Positions 34,939 through 44,450 of a stretch of DNA of 64,000 nucleotides are shown one piece after another. The DNA lies in NCBI RefSeq assembly GCF_002157205.1, contig NZ_CP021358.1, positions 1,426,001 to 1,490,000 of the forward strand, given 5' to 3'. The notes under the pieces are model-generated. The model was not told the origin of the DNA, did no database searches, and worked only from the letters and a program-made list of their open reading frames with translations. How positions within the stretch are numbered: the first letter of the stretch is position 1; each line of letters starts with the position of its first letter. The position numbers were made by a program, and so were the translations under genes. Origin of the DNA: Kushneria marisflavi. GTDB taxonomy: Bacteria; Pseudomonadota; Gammaproteobacteria; Pseudomonadales; Halomonadaceae.

Positions 34939-35859
34939 ATGAGCAGATTCATTTATTTTGTCGAGGCACACCTTGTCTGGTTTGTGATGGCTGTCGCGGG
35001 GGTAGGCTTATTCTTTCCAGCCACCGGAATAATGCTTGAGTCCGCGATTGGGCCATTGCTGGCGTTACTGATGTTGATCATCAGCCTCACGTTCGACGCA
35101 CATGCAGTTCGCATCGTGTTCCGTAAGCCATCGCGCCAGTTGTTGGCCCTGGGACTAGTCTATGGGCCGATGTCGATTGCCGGGTGGCTGACTGGCCGTC
35201 TATTTTTTGGAAGCGGCTCGCTGGCTGCTGGCCAAACCTTGCTCGGCACTCTGCCTACGGATGTGTCATCTCCTCTTCTGGTACTGATGGCGAGAGGCAA
35301 TGTGGCACTTGCCGCTGTTTTCAATGCGGTTAACACCGCGTTATGTCCGTTTATTGTTCCGTTCTTGTTTTTATGGCTCACCGGTATCCAGCTAGACGTT
35401 CCGCTTGGCTCAATTATTCTCGAATTAACGCTGATCGTGCTTGTCCCAACCATTATCGGTGTGAGCTTGCGAACAAGGTTTACGACTTTTTTTGCATGGC
35501 ATGATTCAGCGTATGCAGGTATAGGGTCGATTCTGTATCTGCTGATCCTGCTCGCCATGGTAGGACCGAATGCCACCACGATCATTGGTTATGGCTGGTA
35601 TGCATTTGTGATTGCGGGCGTGGCGCTGTGCCTTAATTTGATTGGGTACCTGGTAGGCATGGCCTCAAGGTTACTTACCTCCGATCGCAAAGAGATAATT
35701 ACTTATCTTTTCACTGTCAGCAAAAAGGAATTCAGCATTGCCGCAGCATTTGTAGCTGCTTCTGGCTTACCATCTGAAATCGCGATCCCAGCTGCCTTTT
35801 TTGCTGTAATTCAGATGATCACCTCGCCCATCGCAGCGAAGATCCTCGTCCGTCACTGA
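34939..35859 (+). CDS. Bile acid:sodium symporter (BASS) family permease
   Basis: A 306-residue membrane protein with about ten hydrophobic segments and BASS-type features such as LLMLIISLTF (segment 2), LLGTLPTDVSSPLLVLMARGNVALAAV (the conserved crossover region, about residues 105-130) and a late FTVSKKEFSIAAAF motif matching the GxKNxxLA-type helix. ACR3 arsenite pumps share this fold, but the typical ACR3 Cys motif is not seen, so the substrate is unknown. The ATG at 34939 fits the family N-terminus; the frame stays open upstream for 100 codons into the czcD promoter region, with no family similarity. The gene is divergent from czcD. Confidence 0.75.
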   Translation: MSRFIYFVEAHLVWFVMAVAGVGLFFPATGIMLESAIGPLLALLMLIISLTFDAHAVRIVFRKPSRQLLALGLVYGPMSIAGWLTGRLFFGSGSLAAGQTLLGTLPTDVSSPLLVLMARGNVALAAVFNAVNTALCPFIVPFLFLWLTGIQLDVPLGSIILELTLIVLVPTIIGVSLRTRFTTFFAWHDSAYAGIGSILYLLILLAMVGPNATTIIGYGWYAFVIAGVALCLNLIGYLVGMASRLLTSDRKEIITYLFTVSKKEFSIAAAFVAASGLPSEIAIPAAFFAVIQMITSPIAAKILVRH

Positions 35860-35882
35860 AGGCTGGCAGCATTGGCTTATCG

Positions 35883-36260
35883 TCAGAAAAGCATATAGCA
35901 CCTACACCAGTCACTGCGCGCAATACCGAGCTTGCGAAAAACATTCAGTACAGAGGTTTCGCAGGATATCTGTTCATTTTTGGATTTAGGGTGCTTGAAA
36001 GTATCAGCGCCGCCTAGGCAGCGTCCCACCAACTTTTGGACGCCCCCTTGAACGTGCCGCACGCTAGAGAGTACCTGGCGCAACCAGTGCTCAAATCGGC
36101 ATTGGAACTCCATGAGATAGAACGTTTGATCTAAAACATGCACGCCAATAATGAACACTCCGCGAGTCGACCTAGTCTGTATATCAATGTAGACCCAGTA
36201 GGCCACTGCCGTTTCCAAATCGTCGTCTATTGCGAAAGGTTCGAGGCTGATCTTGGTCAT
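35883..36260 (-). CDS. Hypothetical protein near the right end of element 2
   Basis: A 125-residue product starting MTKISLEPFAIDDDLETAVAYW, with two beta-rich hydrophobic stretches (YWVYIDIQTR and GVFIIGVHVLDQTFYLMEF) and a Cys-containing C-terminus. I do not recognise it. A longer start at 36350 is possible but gives an unlikely N-terminus. It faces away from the element's right end and could be an accessory gene of the element. Codon use and spacing give only modest support that it is real. Confidence 0.4.
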   Translation of the reverse strand: MTKISLEPFAIDDDLETAVAYWVYIDIQTRSTRGVFIIGVHVLDQTFYLMEFQCRFEHWLRQVLSSVRHVQGGVQKLVGRCLGGADTFKHPKSKNEQISCETSVLNVFRKLGIARSDWCRCYMLF

Positions 36261-36367
36261 TTTCTCTGGCCATCGCCTTTCTGGTGTCGACAGGAGTGAG
36301 GCAGAGCGCAATTTGTGGACAAAGCAAATATAAACGGTCAGTGAGTACAATTAAATTAATCGATATA

Positions 36368-36495
36368 CCATGGACATAACCAGGCTATGTCGCATGAAAA
36401 CGGCTTCTTTCCATGGACAGCCTGATGCTGTTTTGAATAGCGGTGTGACTTGGCGTAGAGCCATGTCCATAGTTAGTCTTCTTTCCTTTATATAG
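36368..36495 (-). repeat. Right-end repeats of element 2
   Basis: CCATGGACA occurs at 36368-36376 and 36411-36419, and its inverted form GCCATGTCCAT at 36460-36470, matching 20332-20345 at the left end. TTATATAG (36488-36495) repeats the left-end copy. The array spans the last 130 bp and fits a multi-site recombinase attachment end. 36261-36367 shows nothing else. Confidence 0.6.
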
Positions 36496-37481
36496 ACGAA
36501 AGCTGGCTGGGGTTTGAAGGCCTTGAGGCCTCAACACTTGCCGCGCACTGCCATGCCCTGCGCAAAACGGTGTATCAATGGACCGGTCTGCCGGTGTCGG
36601 TGGGCATTGCCCCGACCCGCACGCTGGCCAAGCTGGCCAATCGTCACGCCAAGCGTCACCCGGCCACCGACGGCGTGTTCATGCTCGGCGATATCAAAAG
36701 CCCTGATACGCAGGCACTGCTGGCACGCACGCCGGTGGGTGACATCTGGGGCGTTGGTGGACGCGTGGCGGCCCGCCTGCATTCGATCGGTATCGAGACG
36801 GCACTGACGCTGGCGCAGGCCCATCCACCCTGGATTCGACAGCAGTTTTCGGTGGTGCTCGAGCGCACCGTTCGCGAGCTGTGCGGCGTGAGCTGCATCG
36901 ACATGAACGAGTCGCCTGACAGTCGAAAGATGATCATGACCAGCCGCTCGTTCGGCAGGGTGACCTCTTCTCGTCGGGACATCGAAGAGGCCGTGCGAGC
37001 GCATGCCTCACGCAGTGCACAGCGGCTGAGAGCTCAGCGAAGCCTGGCAGGCGCCGTGATGGTCATGCTGCGCACCAACCCTCACATGCGGCATCTGGCG
37101 CAGGATCATGACAGGGTCGTGCTGCCATTACCGCGCCCGACCGACAATACCTTCGAGATCGTGGCCACTGCCCAAAGGGCGCTGGCACGGCTCTGGAAAC
37201 CACACCGCATTCTTTATCAGAAATGTGGGGTTCAGCTCATGGACCTGATGGACGTCGATGGCCAGCAGCTCGATGTCTTCCAGACCCCACAGTCGGACGA
37301 TGAGCGACAGCGCAGCGACCACCTGATGGCCACGCTGGATCAGCTCAATACGCGATTTGGACGCAACGCGGTCACGGTCGGAGTGCAGCGACGCAATGCC
37401 GACTGGCAGCTGCGCTGTGGCCATCGCTCGAATCGATGGACCACGCGCTGGACGGAGCTGCCCGCGGCCAGACTGACATGA
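36489..37481 (+). pseudogene. umuC: umuC fragment 3 (C-terminal ~330 codons)
   Basis: The frame resumes with IDESWLGFEG and carries VSVGIAPTRTLAKLANRHAK, the helix-hairpin-helix region DIWGVGGRVAARLHSIG, VLERTVRELCG and the little-finger domain to the stop at 37481. The catalytic acidic pair of Y-family polymerases (S-I-D-E) is split across the element 2 junction: SID ends fragment 2 and IDE opens this part. It could be expressed as a truncated protein from the ATG at 36570, but without the palm it should be inactive. Confidence 0.94.
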
Positions 37482-37528
37482 AAGGGGTCAAGGTGGTTTG
37501 GCTGGCAGCAGTGCCGGCGAGAGAGAGG

Positions 37529-38452
37529 TTAAATGCCGGACCGAATGCAGGCACGCCCGGCCTGCTTGGCCTTGTAAAGCTGCCTGTCTGCTGCCTCCAG
37601 CAAGACCTGTGCGCCATCAGTCGAGTTGGCTGTCATCGTCGCGACGCCCATCGACACGGTCACCACCTGTCCGATCCCGGAATCCGCATGTTCGAGTTGA
37701 AGCGCCCGGACACAGGCCTGCATGCGTTCAGCCACTACTACCGCGCCTTTCAAATGGGTATTGGGTAACAGGCAGACGAACTCCTCACCACCATAGCGCG
37801 CCAGCAGATCATATGGACGATTAACCGCGGCTTCCAGCGCACCGGCGACAGACTGCAGGCACGTATCGCCTCGCAGATGCCCGTAGTGATCGTTATAGCG
37901 TTTGAAATAATCGATATCGATCATGATGATCGAGAGTTCGGTCTTCTCACGCAGGCTCTGTCTCCAGGTTCGCCCCAGTTCTTCATCGAACTTGCGACGG
38001 TTGGCGACGCCTGTCAGACCATCAAGCAGAGCGAGGGAGCGCAGAAGGTCGCTCTGGTACTTGAGCGTCAAATGGGTATTGACCCGGGCCCTGACAATGG
38101 TCGGATTGATCGGTTTGACGATGAAGTCCACCGCTCCGAGCTCCAGACCAAGCACCTCATCTTCTTCAGCCCCTTGAGCCGTTACGAAAATGACAGGGAT
38201 ATCATGGGTTTCCGGATCTTTTTTGAGACGACGACACACCTCATGACCATCAATACCTTCCATGTGCACATCAAGCAGGATTAAATCAGGCAACGATTTT
38301 CGACAGGTTTCCAAAGCCTGCTCGCCGTTCATGGCCATGAAAATGTCGCACTCTTCTCGAAACAATTCATGCAGCGTCAGAATATTGATGCGCTGGTCAT
38401 CCACCAGCAGCAGCTTTGGTTTTCTCTGCAAGTCTTTCAGCCAATGTTGCAT
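37529..38452 (-). CDS. Response regulator with GGDEF diguanylate cyclase domain
   Basis: A 307-residue protein: a receiver domain (about residues 12-130, phospho-acceptor Asp in LPDLILLDVHMEG, Lys in FIVKPINP) followed by a GGDEF domain (about 140-300) with the active-site signature ARYGGEEFVCLLP and the metal/GTP region IDIDYFKRYNDHYGH. It should make cyclic di-GMP when phosphorylated. An I-site RxxD is not clearly present. It lies 10 bp after the hybrid kinase gene on the same strand, so that kinase is the likely phosphodonor. Confidence 0.93.
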   Translation of the reverse strand: MQHWLKDLQRKPKLLLVDDQRINILTLHELFREECDIFMAMNGEQALETCRKSLPDLILLDVHMEGIDGHEVCRRLKKDPETHDIPVIFVTAQGAEEDEVLGLELGAVDFIVKPINPTIVRARVNTHLTLKYQSDLLRSLALLDGLTGVANRRKFDEELGRTWRQSLREKTELSIIMIDIDYFKRYNDHYGHLRGDTCLQSVAGALEAAVNRPYDLLARYGGEEFVCLLPNTHLKGAVVVAERMQACVRALQLEHADSGIGQVVTVSMGVATMTANSTDGAQVLLEAADRQLYKAKQAGRACIRSGI

Positions 38453-38462
38453 TGATCACTCC

Positions 38463-41400
38463 TCAGGCCGACTCCAGCAACTTCTGACCAGCAGGTATGG
38501 AAGCAGCAAAATCCAGTGACCTGACCAGGTCCACAAAGTCATCAAACCCGGCCTTCAGCGCTGGTGGTGTCCTTATCTGCAATGCTTCGCTCTGCTCAAT
38601 GGCTTGCATGTTACCGTCTTCCAACAGCTGCAAAATCGCCTTCATTGCCTCACGCCACTGCGCTATAGGCAGCGAGTCAGAACCGGCGGGAGAGCGTTGA
38701 TCGGGCGGCAGATCAAACGCGGCTTTCAGCATCTCGACACTGGTACGCAAAATGCTGGTCAGTTCTTCAACCAGGCAGGTATCGGCCAATAGCGCTTTCA
38801 CACGGGCGTCATCATCGTGGCGCAAGCGATGCTCCATCTCCCCGGCCAGCCGCGAGAGTGACCGAGCCCCCATGTTGGCGCTGCTGCCCTTGATGGCATG
38901 CAACACAAAGGTAGCGCCGGTCGCATCGCCCTGCGCCATATGCGTTTGGAGGAGCGCGAGCTGACCTTCCTGGTCCCGGGCAAAACCGATGAGCACATCG
39001 CGAATCAATTCACGGTTACTGCCAAAACGTCGATCAATCGAGTCGATGGGTTCCAGCACCGAATCCTGCGACTCTACTGGTGACTGCGCTGCGGGCTCAA
39101 CGCTGGCTCGCCCGGTATGGTGCAACAATGTGGCTACCATTTTTTCCAGATCAATGGGCTTGCCCAGGTGATCATCCATGCCCGCCGCCAGACAGGCCCT
39201 TTCATCCGAACTTGAAGCATTGGCCGTCATGGCGATGATTTTTATCGACCCGCTCGCGGCATCCCGGCGGATCCGGCGAGTGGCTTCCAGGCCATCAATG
39301 TCGGGCATCTGAATATCCATCAGCACCGCATCAAAGGCTTCTGTGCTATTGGTGACCTGCTGTACGCCTTCGATCCCCCCTTCGGCAAGAGTGACCTGCG
39401 CGCCTTCTCCCTGTAACAGTTCGAAGGCGACCTGACGATTGAGCATATTGTCTTCCACCACCAGCAAACGCAGACCGGCCAGACGCTGAGGCTGTGCTGC
39501 ACGTCGACTGGCGATGGAGGGTTCAGTGACCCCTTTTTCGTTCAATAACCCGTGAATGGTATCTGCCAGCTGCTGGGGGGTGATGGGCTTGCTGAGAAAA
39601 CCTGCAAAAGGCGCCTTCCCTTCCTGCTGGGCATCATTGAGTACCTCACGCCCATAAGCTGTCACCATGATGATTTTGGGCGCCGGCTGCTCCAGGCTCT
39701 GCTGATGAATCAGACTGGCGGCACTCAAGCCATCCATGGCCGGCATTTTCCAGTCCATCAAAATGACATCGTAGCCCTTGCCCGCATGCTGCATCAGCTG
39801 CGCCTGCGCCACGGCCTGCAGGCCGTTATGCACCAGATCGGTCTCCCATCCCAGCGCCTGTGCCATGCGCTCCTGAATCAAACCGGCGACCTCGTTATCG
39901 TCTGCGACCAGAATACGCATCGGGCGATCAGTGCCCGGGCATGAAGCACGCAGGGGCGTGATTTCAGCCACACCCAGATCGAGGTCAAACCAGAACCGAC
40001 TTCCCACCCCTGTCTCGCTGCTGACCTGCAACTCGCCGCCCATCAGATTGACCAACCGTCTGGAAATCACCAGCCCCAATCCTGTGCCACCAAAACGCCG
40101 GGTTGTTGAGGACTCAGCCTGGGTGAAACCATCGAAAATACGTGTCAGTTGATCAGGGCTGATCCCGATACCGGTATCGGTCACCTCAATACGAACCTGT
40201 AGCGCTTCGCCTTGTCGCTGAAGCTCCTGCACTCGGACAATCACCTGGCCCACATGGGTGAACTTGAGCGCATTGCCGGCCAGGTTGATCAGTACCTGCT
40301 GCAAGCGCTGGCTGTCGCCGATCAATGTACAGGGCAGCTGTGGGTCCAGGTCGAACAGGACTTCGACTGCCTTGTCGCCCTGATTGCCTGACAGCACTAC
40401 TGCCAGGTCACGCATCAGAGGTTCCAGCTCGAAGGCATGTTCATCCAGCAATAACTTGCCGGCTTCGATCTTGGAATAGTCGAGGATATCGTTGAGCAAT
40501 CCCAGCAGCGATTTTGCCGCACTCTCTGCCTTGCTGATGTAATCGAGCTGGCGAGTGCTCAACGCCGTGTTCTGCACCAGGTGCAGCATACCCAGCACGG
40601 CGTTCATCGGTGTGCGGATTTCGTGGCTCATGTTGGCCAAAAAGTTGGATTTGGCCGCGCTTGAGGCATCCGCCTGCTCCTTGGCATACAGCAGGCGCGA
40701 TTCCAGCTCGCGCTGCGCGGTAATATCGCGATTGATGCCGGTAACCCTGAGCACGTTCCCCATCGCATCGCGCTCAACCTGAGCGCCGGCCTGCACGAAG
40801 CACTCGTCACCGTCCGGTCGCACGATGCGGAACACGGGGTCATACCTGGTCCCTTTCTCCAGCATTTGATTCAGCAGGCCTTCCGCCATCTCAACATCGG
40901 CCGGGTGCACACGGGAGCGCCAGTGCTCATAGTTCAGACCGGATTCGCGCAAGCCAGTAGGCAGACCGAAAATCTCGAACATGCGATCATTCCAGCTCAA
41001 GGCGTTATCGGCGGGACTCCAGGACCAGATACCGAGTCCGGCCACTTCGGCCGCCATCAACAGCTGATCCCGGGCCAGAACCAGTGCGGCTTCAGAGGCC
41101 TTGCGCGACGTCAGGTCCATGGCAATGGCCAGATAGCCGGTACATCTCCCCTGTTCATCGCGCATGGCCGTGATCACTTGGGAAACCGGCAGCCTTGAGC
41201 CATCCTGGCGAACATGGGTCCACTCTCTGGTTTCCGCGATGTTATGCTCAGCCCTGTAAACCAGCGCCCGAAAGCCCTCTACAGCCTGGCTGTTCCCGGA
41301 CGTCAACTCATGCGAGTAAGTCGTCAATTCTTCACTCAGATGCAAGTCGACCAGATTGCCCCGATCTATCAGATCCGCCGCGCTGTATCCCAGCATTCGC

Positions 41401-42968
41401 TCGGCGCCGGTATTGAAAATACGAATGACGCCGTCGCGGTCCGTGGCAATGATGGCCACCTCGGAGGCCGAACGCAGAACATTGCCCAACAACAGGTTGA
41501 GCCCATGGAGTCTGGCGGTACGATCCGCCACCTGAGCTTCCAGACTGCTGTTGAGTTCGCGAATCCTTTTCTCTGCCTCAACCTGTTGAGAAATATCCCG
41601 CACCGTTGTCGAGACACCCACAACCTTCCCGCTGGAGTTACGGATAGGTGACGCCGTAATTGAAACGGGGATCAGCTGCCGGTTTTTGTGCTGGCGCAGG
41701 GTGCTGAGACCAGCGACAGGTTTGCCATTACAGATAGAGGCCAGTATCACCGCCTCCTCATTACGCTGATCTGCGGGAATCACAAGATCCACGAAGCGGC
41801 GCCCGATCGCCTCCTCGGCACTGAAGCCAAACATGACCTCAGCGCCCTTGTTCCAGCTGGTTATTGTCCCATTGATGTCCTTGCCAATAATGCCGTCGAC
41901 CGAACTCTCGACAATGGTTGCCAGTCTCTCCTGCTCCGAGATGACCTGCATTTGTCGTGTCCGGCTGAGATTCAGCACACCGACCAGCCCCGATAATAGC
42001 CCCGTCAGCAGGAGCCCGACGCTCAGCACCAGCCAGGGAGAGATCTGGCGCAAACGGGAGAAAAACAAGGGATGGACATCGAATTGCAGTTGCCAGCGGC
42101 GCCCAAATACATCGCGCACAGTGGTGTGTGAAAACACGATTTCGCGAGACGCTTCATCGTCCAATTGATAAAACACGACGCGATTGGCGGGATCAGTAAT
42201 GTCACGCAATTCAAGACTGATGCCCTTTTCCCGCGAATGTAAGCTACCGAGCACTTCATCCATGATCAGCGGGGCATAGCTCCAGCCAAATGCCTGCGCT
42301 TCGCGCGCTGCTACTGTCTCTGGCGTGATCCCGCCACGGTAGATCGGCATGAGAATCAAAAAGGACTGCTGGGGCAACCCTGTCGCCTGCACAAGCGTAA
42401 TGGGCCCGGTTAGTCGTACCTCGCCGCTGCGCATGGCAGAGAGTGCGGCCTGTCTGCGATTGGCTTCAGATGCGATATCCAGACCCACCGCTGGCCGGTT
42501 ACGCTCGACCTCGCTGATGTACTGAATGACGTAATGCTCGGCATCATGCGGGGAGAGCTCGCGGATCGTAAAATCGGGCCAGTCGTCGGCGCGTGCCCGA
42601 GCGAGAAAGCCTGCCTCATCCTGACGCGCAACACGTCGGATAAAGCCAAACCCCCGGGCGCCCGGAAACTCCTTGTCGACATCACGGGTACGGCTGTAGC
42701 TATTGAAGCGCTCACGGCTAATGTCCCCTTCGCCCATGCTCTGAATCGCACCACGAGCGCCTCGCAGTCCATATTCATAAAGCTTTAGACGGTTGAGCAC
42801 TGCATCCGCGGTTTTTTCTGCAGCCGTGATGGCGGCCTGTTCAGCCTGCTGATGGTTGAAATGTGACATGGCGATGCTGGCAACCACACTGAGCATCACG
42901 CCAGCGATCAGACTGAGGATTGCCCAACGGCTGGCATAGGGAGAAAAGGCCTTTTTATTGATCTGCAT
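38463..42968 (-). CDS. CHASE-PAS hybrid sensor histidine kinase with two receivers and Hpt
   Basis: A 1501-residue membrane kinase. In order: a membrane helix (about 17-37), a periplasmic CHASE domain (about 75-260, with FPGARGFGFIRRV), a second membrane helix (about 305-330), three PAS domains with PAC segments (about 345-780), HisKA with phospho-His in NMSHEIRTPMNAVLG (about 800), HATPase (IEVTDTGIGI, then FGGTGLGLVISRRLVNL), receiver one (VADDNEVAG, DVILMDWKMP), receiver two (VVEDNMLNRQ, AVLMDIQMP), and Hpt (VLHAIKGSSANMG, about 1375). The ligand of the CHASE domain is unknown. It probably relays phosphate to the GGDEF response regulator encoded 10 bp downstream. Confidence 0.93.
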   Translation of the reverse strand: MQINKKAFSPYASRWAILSLIAGVMLSVVASIAMSHFNHQQAEQAAITAAEKTADAVLNRLKLYEYGLRGARGAIQSMGEGDISRERFNSYSRTRDVDKEFPGARGFGFIRRVARQDEAGFLARARADDWPDFTIRELSPHDAEHYVIQYISEVERNRPAVGLDIASEANRRQAALSAMRSGEVRLTGPITLVQATGLPQQSFLILMPIYRGGITPETVAAREAQAFGWSYAPLIMDEVLGSLHSREKGISLELRDITDPANRVVFYQLDDEASREIVFSHTTVRDVFGRRWQLQFDVHPLFFSRLRQISPWLVLSVGLLLTGLLSGLVGVLNLSRTRQMQVISEQERLATIVESSVDGIIGKDINGTITSWNKGAEVMFGFSAEEAIGRRFVDLVIPADQRNEEAVILASICNGKPVAGLSTLRQHKNRQLIPVSITASPIRNSSGKVVGVSTTVRDISQQVEAEKRIRELNSSLEAQVADRTARLHGLNLLLGNVLRSASEVAIIATDRDGVIRIFNTGAERMLGYSAADLIDRGNLVDLHLSEELTTYSHELTSGNSQAVEGFRALVYRAEHNIAETREWTHVRQDGSRLPVSQVITAMRDEQGRCTGYLAIAMDLTSRKASEAALVLARDQLLMAAEVAGLGIWSWSPADNALSWNDRMFEIFGLPTGLRESGLNYEHWRSRVHPADVEMAEGLLNQMLEKGTRYDPVFRIVRPDGDECFVQAGAQVERDAMGNVLRVTGINRDITAQRELESRLLYAKEQADASSAAKSNFLANMSHEIRTPMNAVLGMLHLVQNTALSTRQLDYISKAESAAKSLLGLLNDILDYSKIEAGKLLLDEHAFELEPLMRDLAVVLSGNQGDKAVEVLFDLDPQLPCTLIGDSQRLQQVLINLAGNALKFTHVGQVIVRVQELQRQGEALQVRIEVTDTGIGISPDQLTRIFDGFTQAESSTTRRFGGTGLGLVISRRLVNLMGGELQVSSETGVGSRFWFDLDLGVAEITPLRASCPGTDRPMRILVADDNEVAGLIQERMAQALGWETDLVHNGLQAVAQAQLMQHAGKGYDVILMDWKMPAMDGLSAASLIHQQSLEQPAPKIIMVTAYGREVLNDAQQEGKAPFAGFLSKPITPQQLADTIHGLLNEKGVTEPSIASRRAAQPQRLAGLRLLVVEDNMLNRQVAFELLQGEGAQVTLAEGGIEGVQQVTNSTEAFDAVLMDIQMPDIDGLEATRRIRRDAASGSIKIIAMTANASSSDERACLAAGMDDHLGKPIDLEKMVATLLHHTGRASVEPAAQSPVESQDSVLEPIDSIDRRFGSNRELIRDVLIGFARDQEGQLALLQTHMAQGDATGATFVLHAIKGSSANMGARSLSRLAGEMEHRLRHDDDARVKALLADTCLVEELTSILRTSVEMLKAAFDLPPDQRSPAGSDSLPIAQWREAMKAILQLLEDGNMQAIEQSEALQIRTPPALKAGFDDFVDLVRSLDFAASIPAGQKLLESA

Positions 42969-43392
42969 ATCAGCCCTGCTGCAAGGATGATCAATCGCCG
43001 AAGGAGGCGTTTGACAGCCATGACATCGACTTCAATATAAGTATTAATCAATTCTTCTTAAGAGATTAACGGCAATGGCAGGCAAATGCTAAGCGCTTAT
43101 ATCATTCATTACCCTTCGGGGCTCTAAAGTCGAGTCATGGACGACATCGGTTGAAGAGCCCGGATCTGGAAACGGGAAACGGCGCAGCGACCGCCTGTTG
43201 GCAGCGCTGTATCAGTTCGTGAAAGCAAACAGGTTAATGGTCGGATTACAGCGTCAGGCTGGCAGCGGTATCCATCTCGTATGCGAAGAGGAGCTGTTAC
43301 GTGGAGGAAAACTGTCCGTAGCCAGGCTGACCTGACAGGGCGTCAGGTCATTTGCAGGATATAGCCGCCACTGTCATGGCATGCTCGATGAC
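42969..43392. other. Intergenic region after mesD with a possible gene remnant
   Basis: The kinase gene's promoter should lie at about 42980-43080. From about 43120 to 43337 on the plus strand a frame stays open and ends LMVGLQRQAGSGIHLVCEEELLRGG-like without a credible start or ribosome site; it looks like a remnant but matches nothing I know. A GACCTGACAGGGCGTCAGGTC hairpin at 43329-43349 may end transcription. Confidence 0.35.
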
Positions 43393-44427
43393 TCAGCGCT
43401 CGCCCAAAAGCTCTCTGCGCACGATATCAGCCCCTGCACTCAGGGCATTCAACTTGCCTCTTGCCACCTCGCGGGCCAAGGGTGCCATGCCGCAGTTGGT
43501 ACAGGGATAGAGCTTTTCGGCCTCCACAAACTCAAGCGCCTTTCGCAGGGTGTCGGCAACCTCTTCCGGCGTCTCAATGACATTGGTAGCCACATCGATC
43601 GCGCCCACCATCACCTTTTTGCCTCGAACAAGCTCGATGAGTTCCATCGGAACATGAGCGTTATGGCACTCCAGCGAGATCAAATCGACGCTGGAAGTTT
43701 GCAGTCTGGGGAAAATCTCTTCGTACTGTCGCCATTGTGTTCCCAGGCCCTTTTTCCAGTCCGTATTGGCCTTGATGCCATAGCCGTAACAGATATGCAC
43801 GGCTGTTTCGCATTGGAGCCCTTCAATGGCGCGTTCAAGAGCGGCAATGCCCCAGTCGTTGACTTCATCGAAAAAGACATTAAATGCAGGCTCATCAAAC
43901 TGGATAATATCAACACCGGCGGCTTCCAGTTCCCGGGCTTCCTGATTGAGAAGGCGGGCAAATTCCCAGGCCAGCTTTTCACGGCTTTTATAGTGGCTGT
44001 CATAAAGCGTATCGACCATGGTCATGGGCCCGGGCAGGGCCCACTTGATGGGCTGTTCTGTCTGCTGGCGCAAAAATCTGGCATCGTCAACAAAGACCGG
44101 TTTATGACGAGAGACAGCACCGACAACGGTCGGAACACTGGCATCATAACGATCACGAATCTTGACGGTCTCACGCCTTTTGAAATCGACACCGTCGAGA
44201 TGTTCGATGAATGTTGTCACAAAATGCTGGCGTGATTGCTCACCGTCACTGACGATATCGATCCCGGCACGCTGCTGTTCATGCAGCGACAATCGCAAGG
44301 CGTCCTGCTTGCCATCTGCCAGTTCATCACCCTGCAGTTTCCAGGGTGACCAGAGCGTTTCCGGCTGCGCAAGCCAGGAGGGTTTGGGCAAACTGCCGGC
44401 CGTGGACGTGGGTAACAACCTTTTCAT
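43393..44427 (-). CDS. mesD: Core (MetE C-terminal-like) methionine synthase, MesD type
   Basis: A 344-residue protein covering only the catalytic barrel of cobalamin-independent methionine synthase. The zinc site is visible: His and Cys (HICYGYG, about residue 205), Glu in SLECHNAHV (about 235) and Cys in YPCTNCGMAPL (about 318). It has no N-terminal folate-binding half. Core enzymes linked to a DUF1852 partner are the MesD family, described as oxygen-requiring, folate-independent methionine synthases working with MesX. The DUF1852 gene lies 23 bp upstream on the same strand, supporting MesD. The ATG at 44427 follows a GGAGGATAACC-like region in reverse and matches the family start MKRLLPTSTAGSLPKP. 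Confidence 0.85.
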   Translation of the reverse strand: MKRLLPTSTAGSLPKPSWLAQPETLWSPWKLQGDELADGKQDALRLSLHEQQRAGIDIVSDGEQSRQHFVTTFIEHLDGVDFKRRETVKIRDRYDASVPTVVGAVSRHKPVFVDDARFLRQQTEQPIKWALPGPMTMVDTLYDSHYKSREKLAWEFARLLNQEARELEAAGVDIIQFDEPAFNVFFDEVNDWGIAALERAIEGLQCETAVHICYGYGIKANTDWKKGLGTQWRQYEEIFPRLQTSSVDLISLECHNAHVPMELIELVRGKKVMVGAIDVATNVIETPEEVADTLRKALEFVEAEKLYPCTNCGMAPLAREVARGKLNALSAGADIVRRELLGER

Positions 44428-44450
44428 GGAGGATAACCTTATTGCCGGAT

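Larger units (their letters stand above)
20287..36497. mobile_element. Element 2: four-gene recombinase element with divalent-metal resistance cargo inserted in umuC
   Basis: It begins where umuC leaves frame after ATC GAT (20281-20286) and ends where it resumes at ATA GAC GAA AGC (36492 onward). Both junctions encode Ile-Asp but with different codons, as expected when a tyrosine recombinase leaves non-identical core sequences. TTATATAG occurs at both ends in direct orientation (20296-20303 and 36488-36495), and a CCATGGACA-type repeat occurs near both ends. The recombinase module reads inward from the left end; metal genes fill the rest. An IS5-family remnant and a broken lspA show later decay. 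Confidence 0.85.

Noticed and set aside
9074-36497. Reading 9074-36497 as one single genomic island
   Set aside because: The internal umuC fragment and a second inward-facing recombinase module next to it show two elements rather than one.
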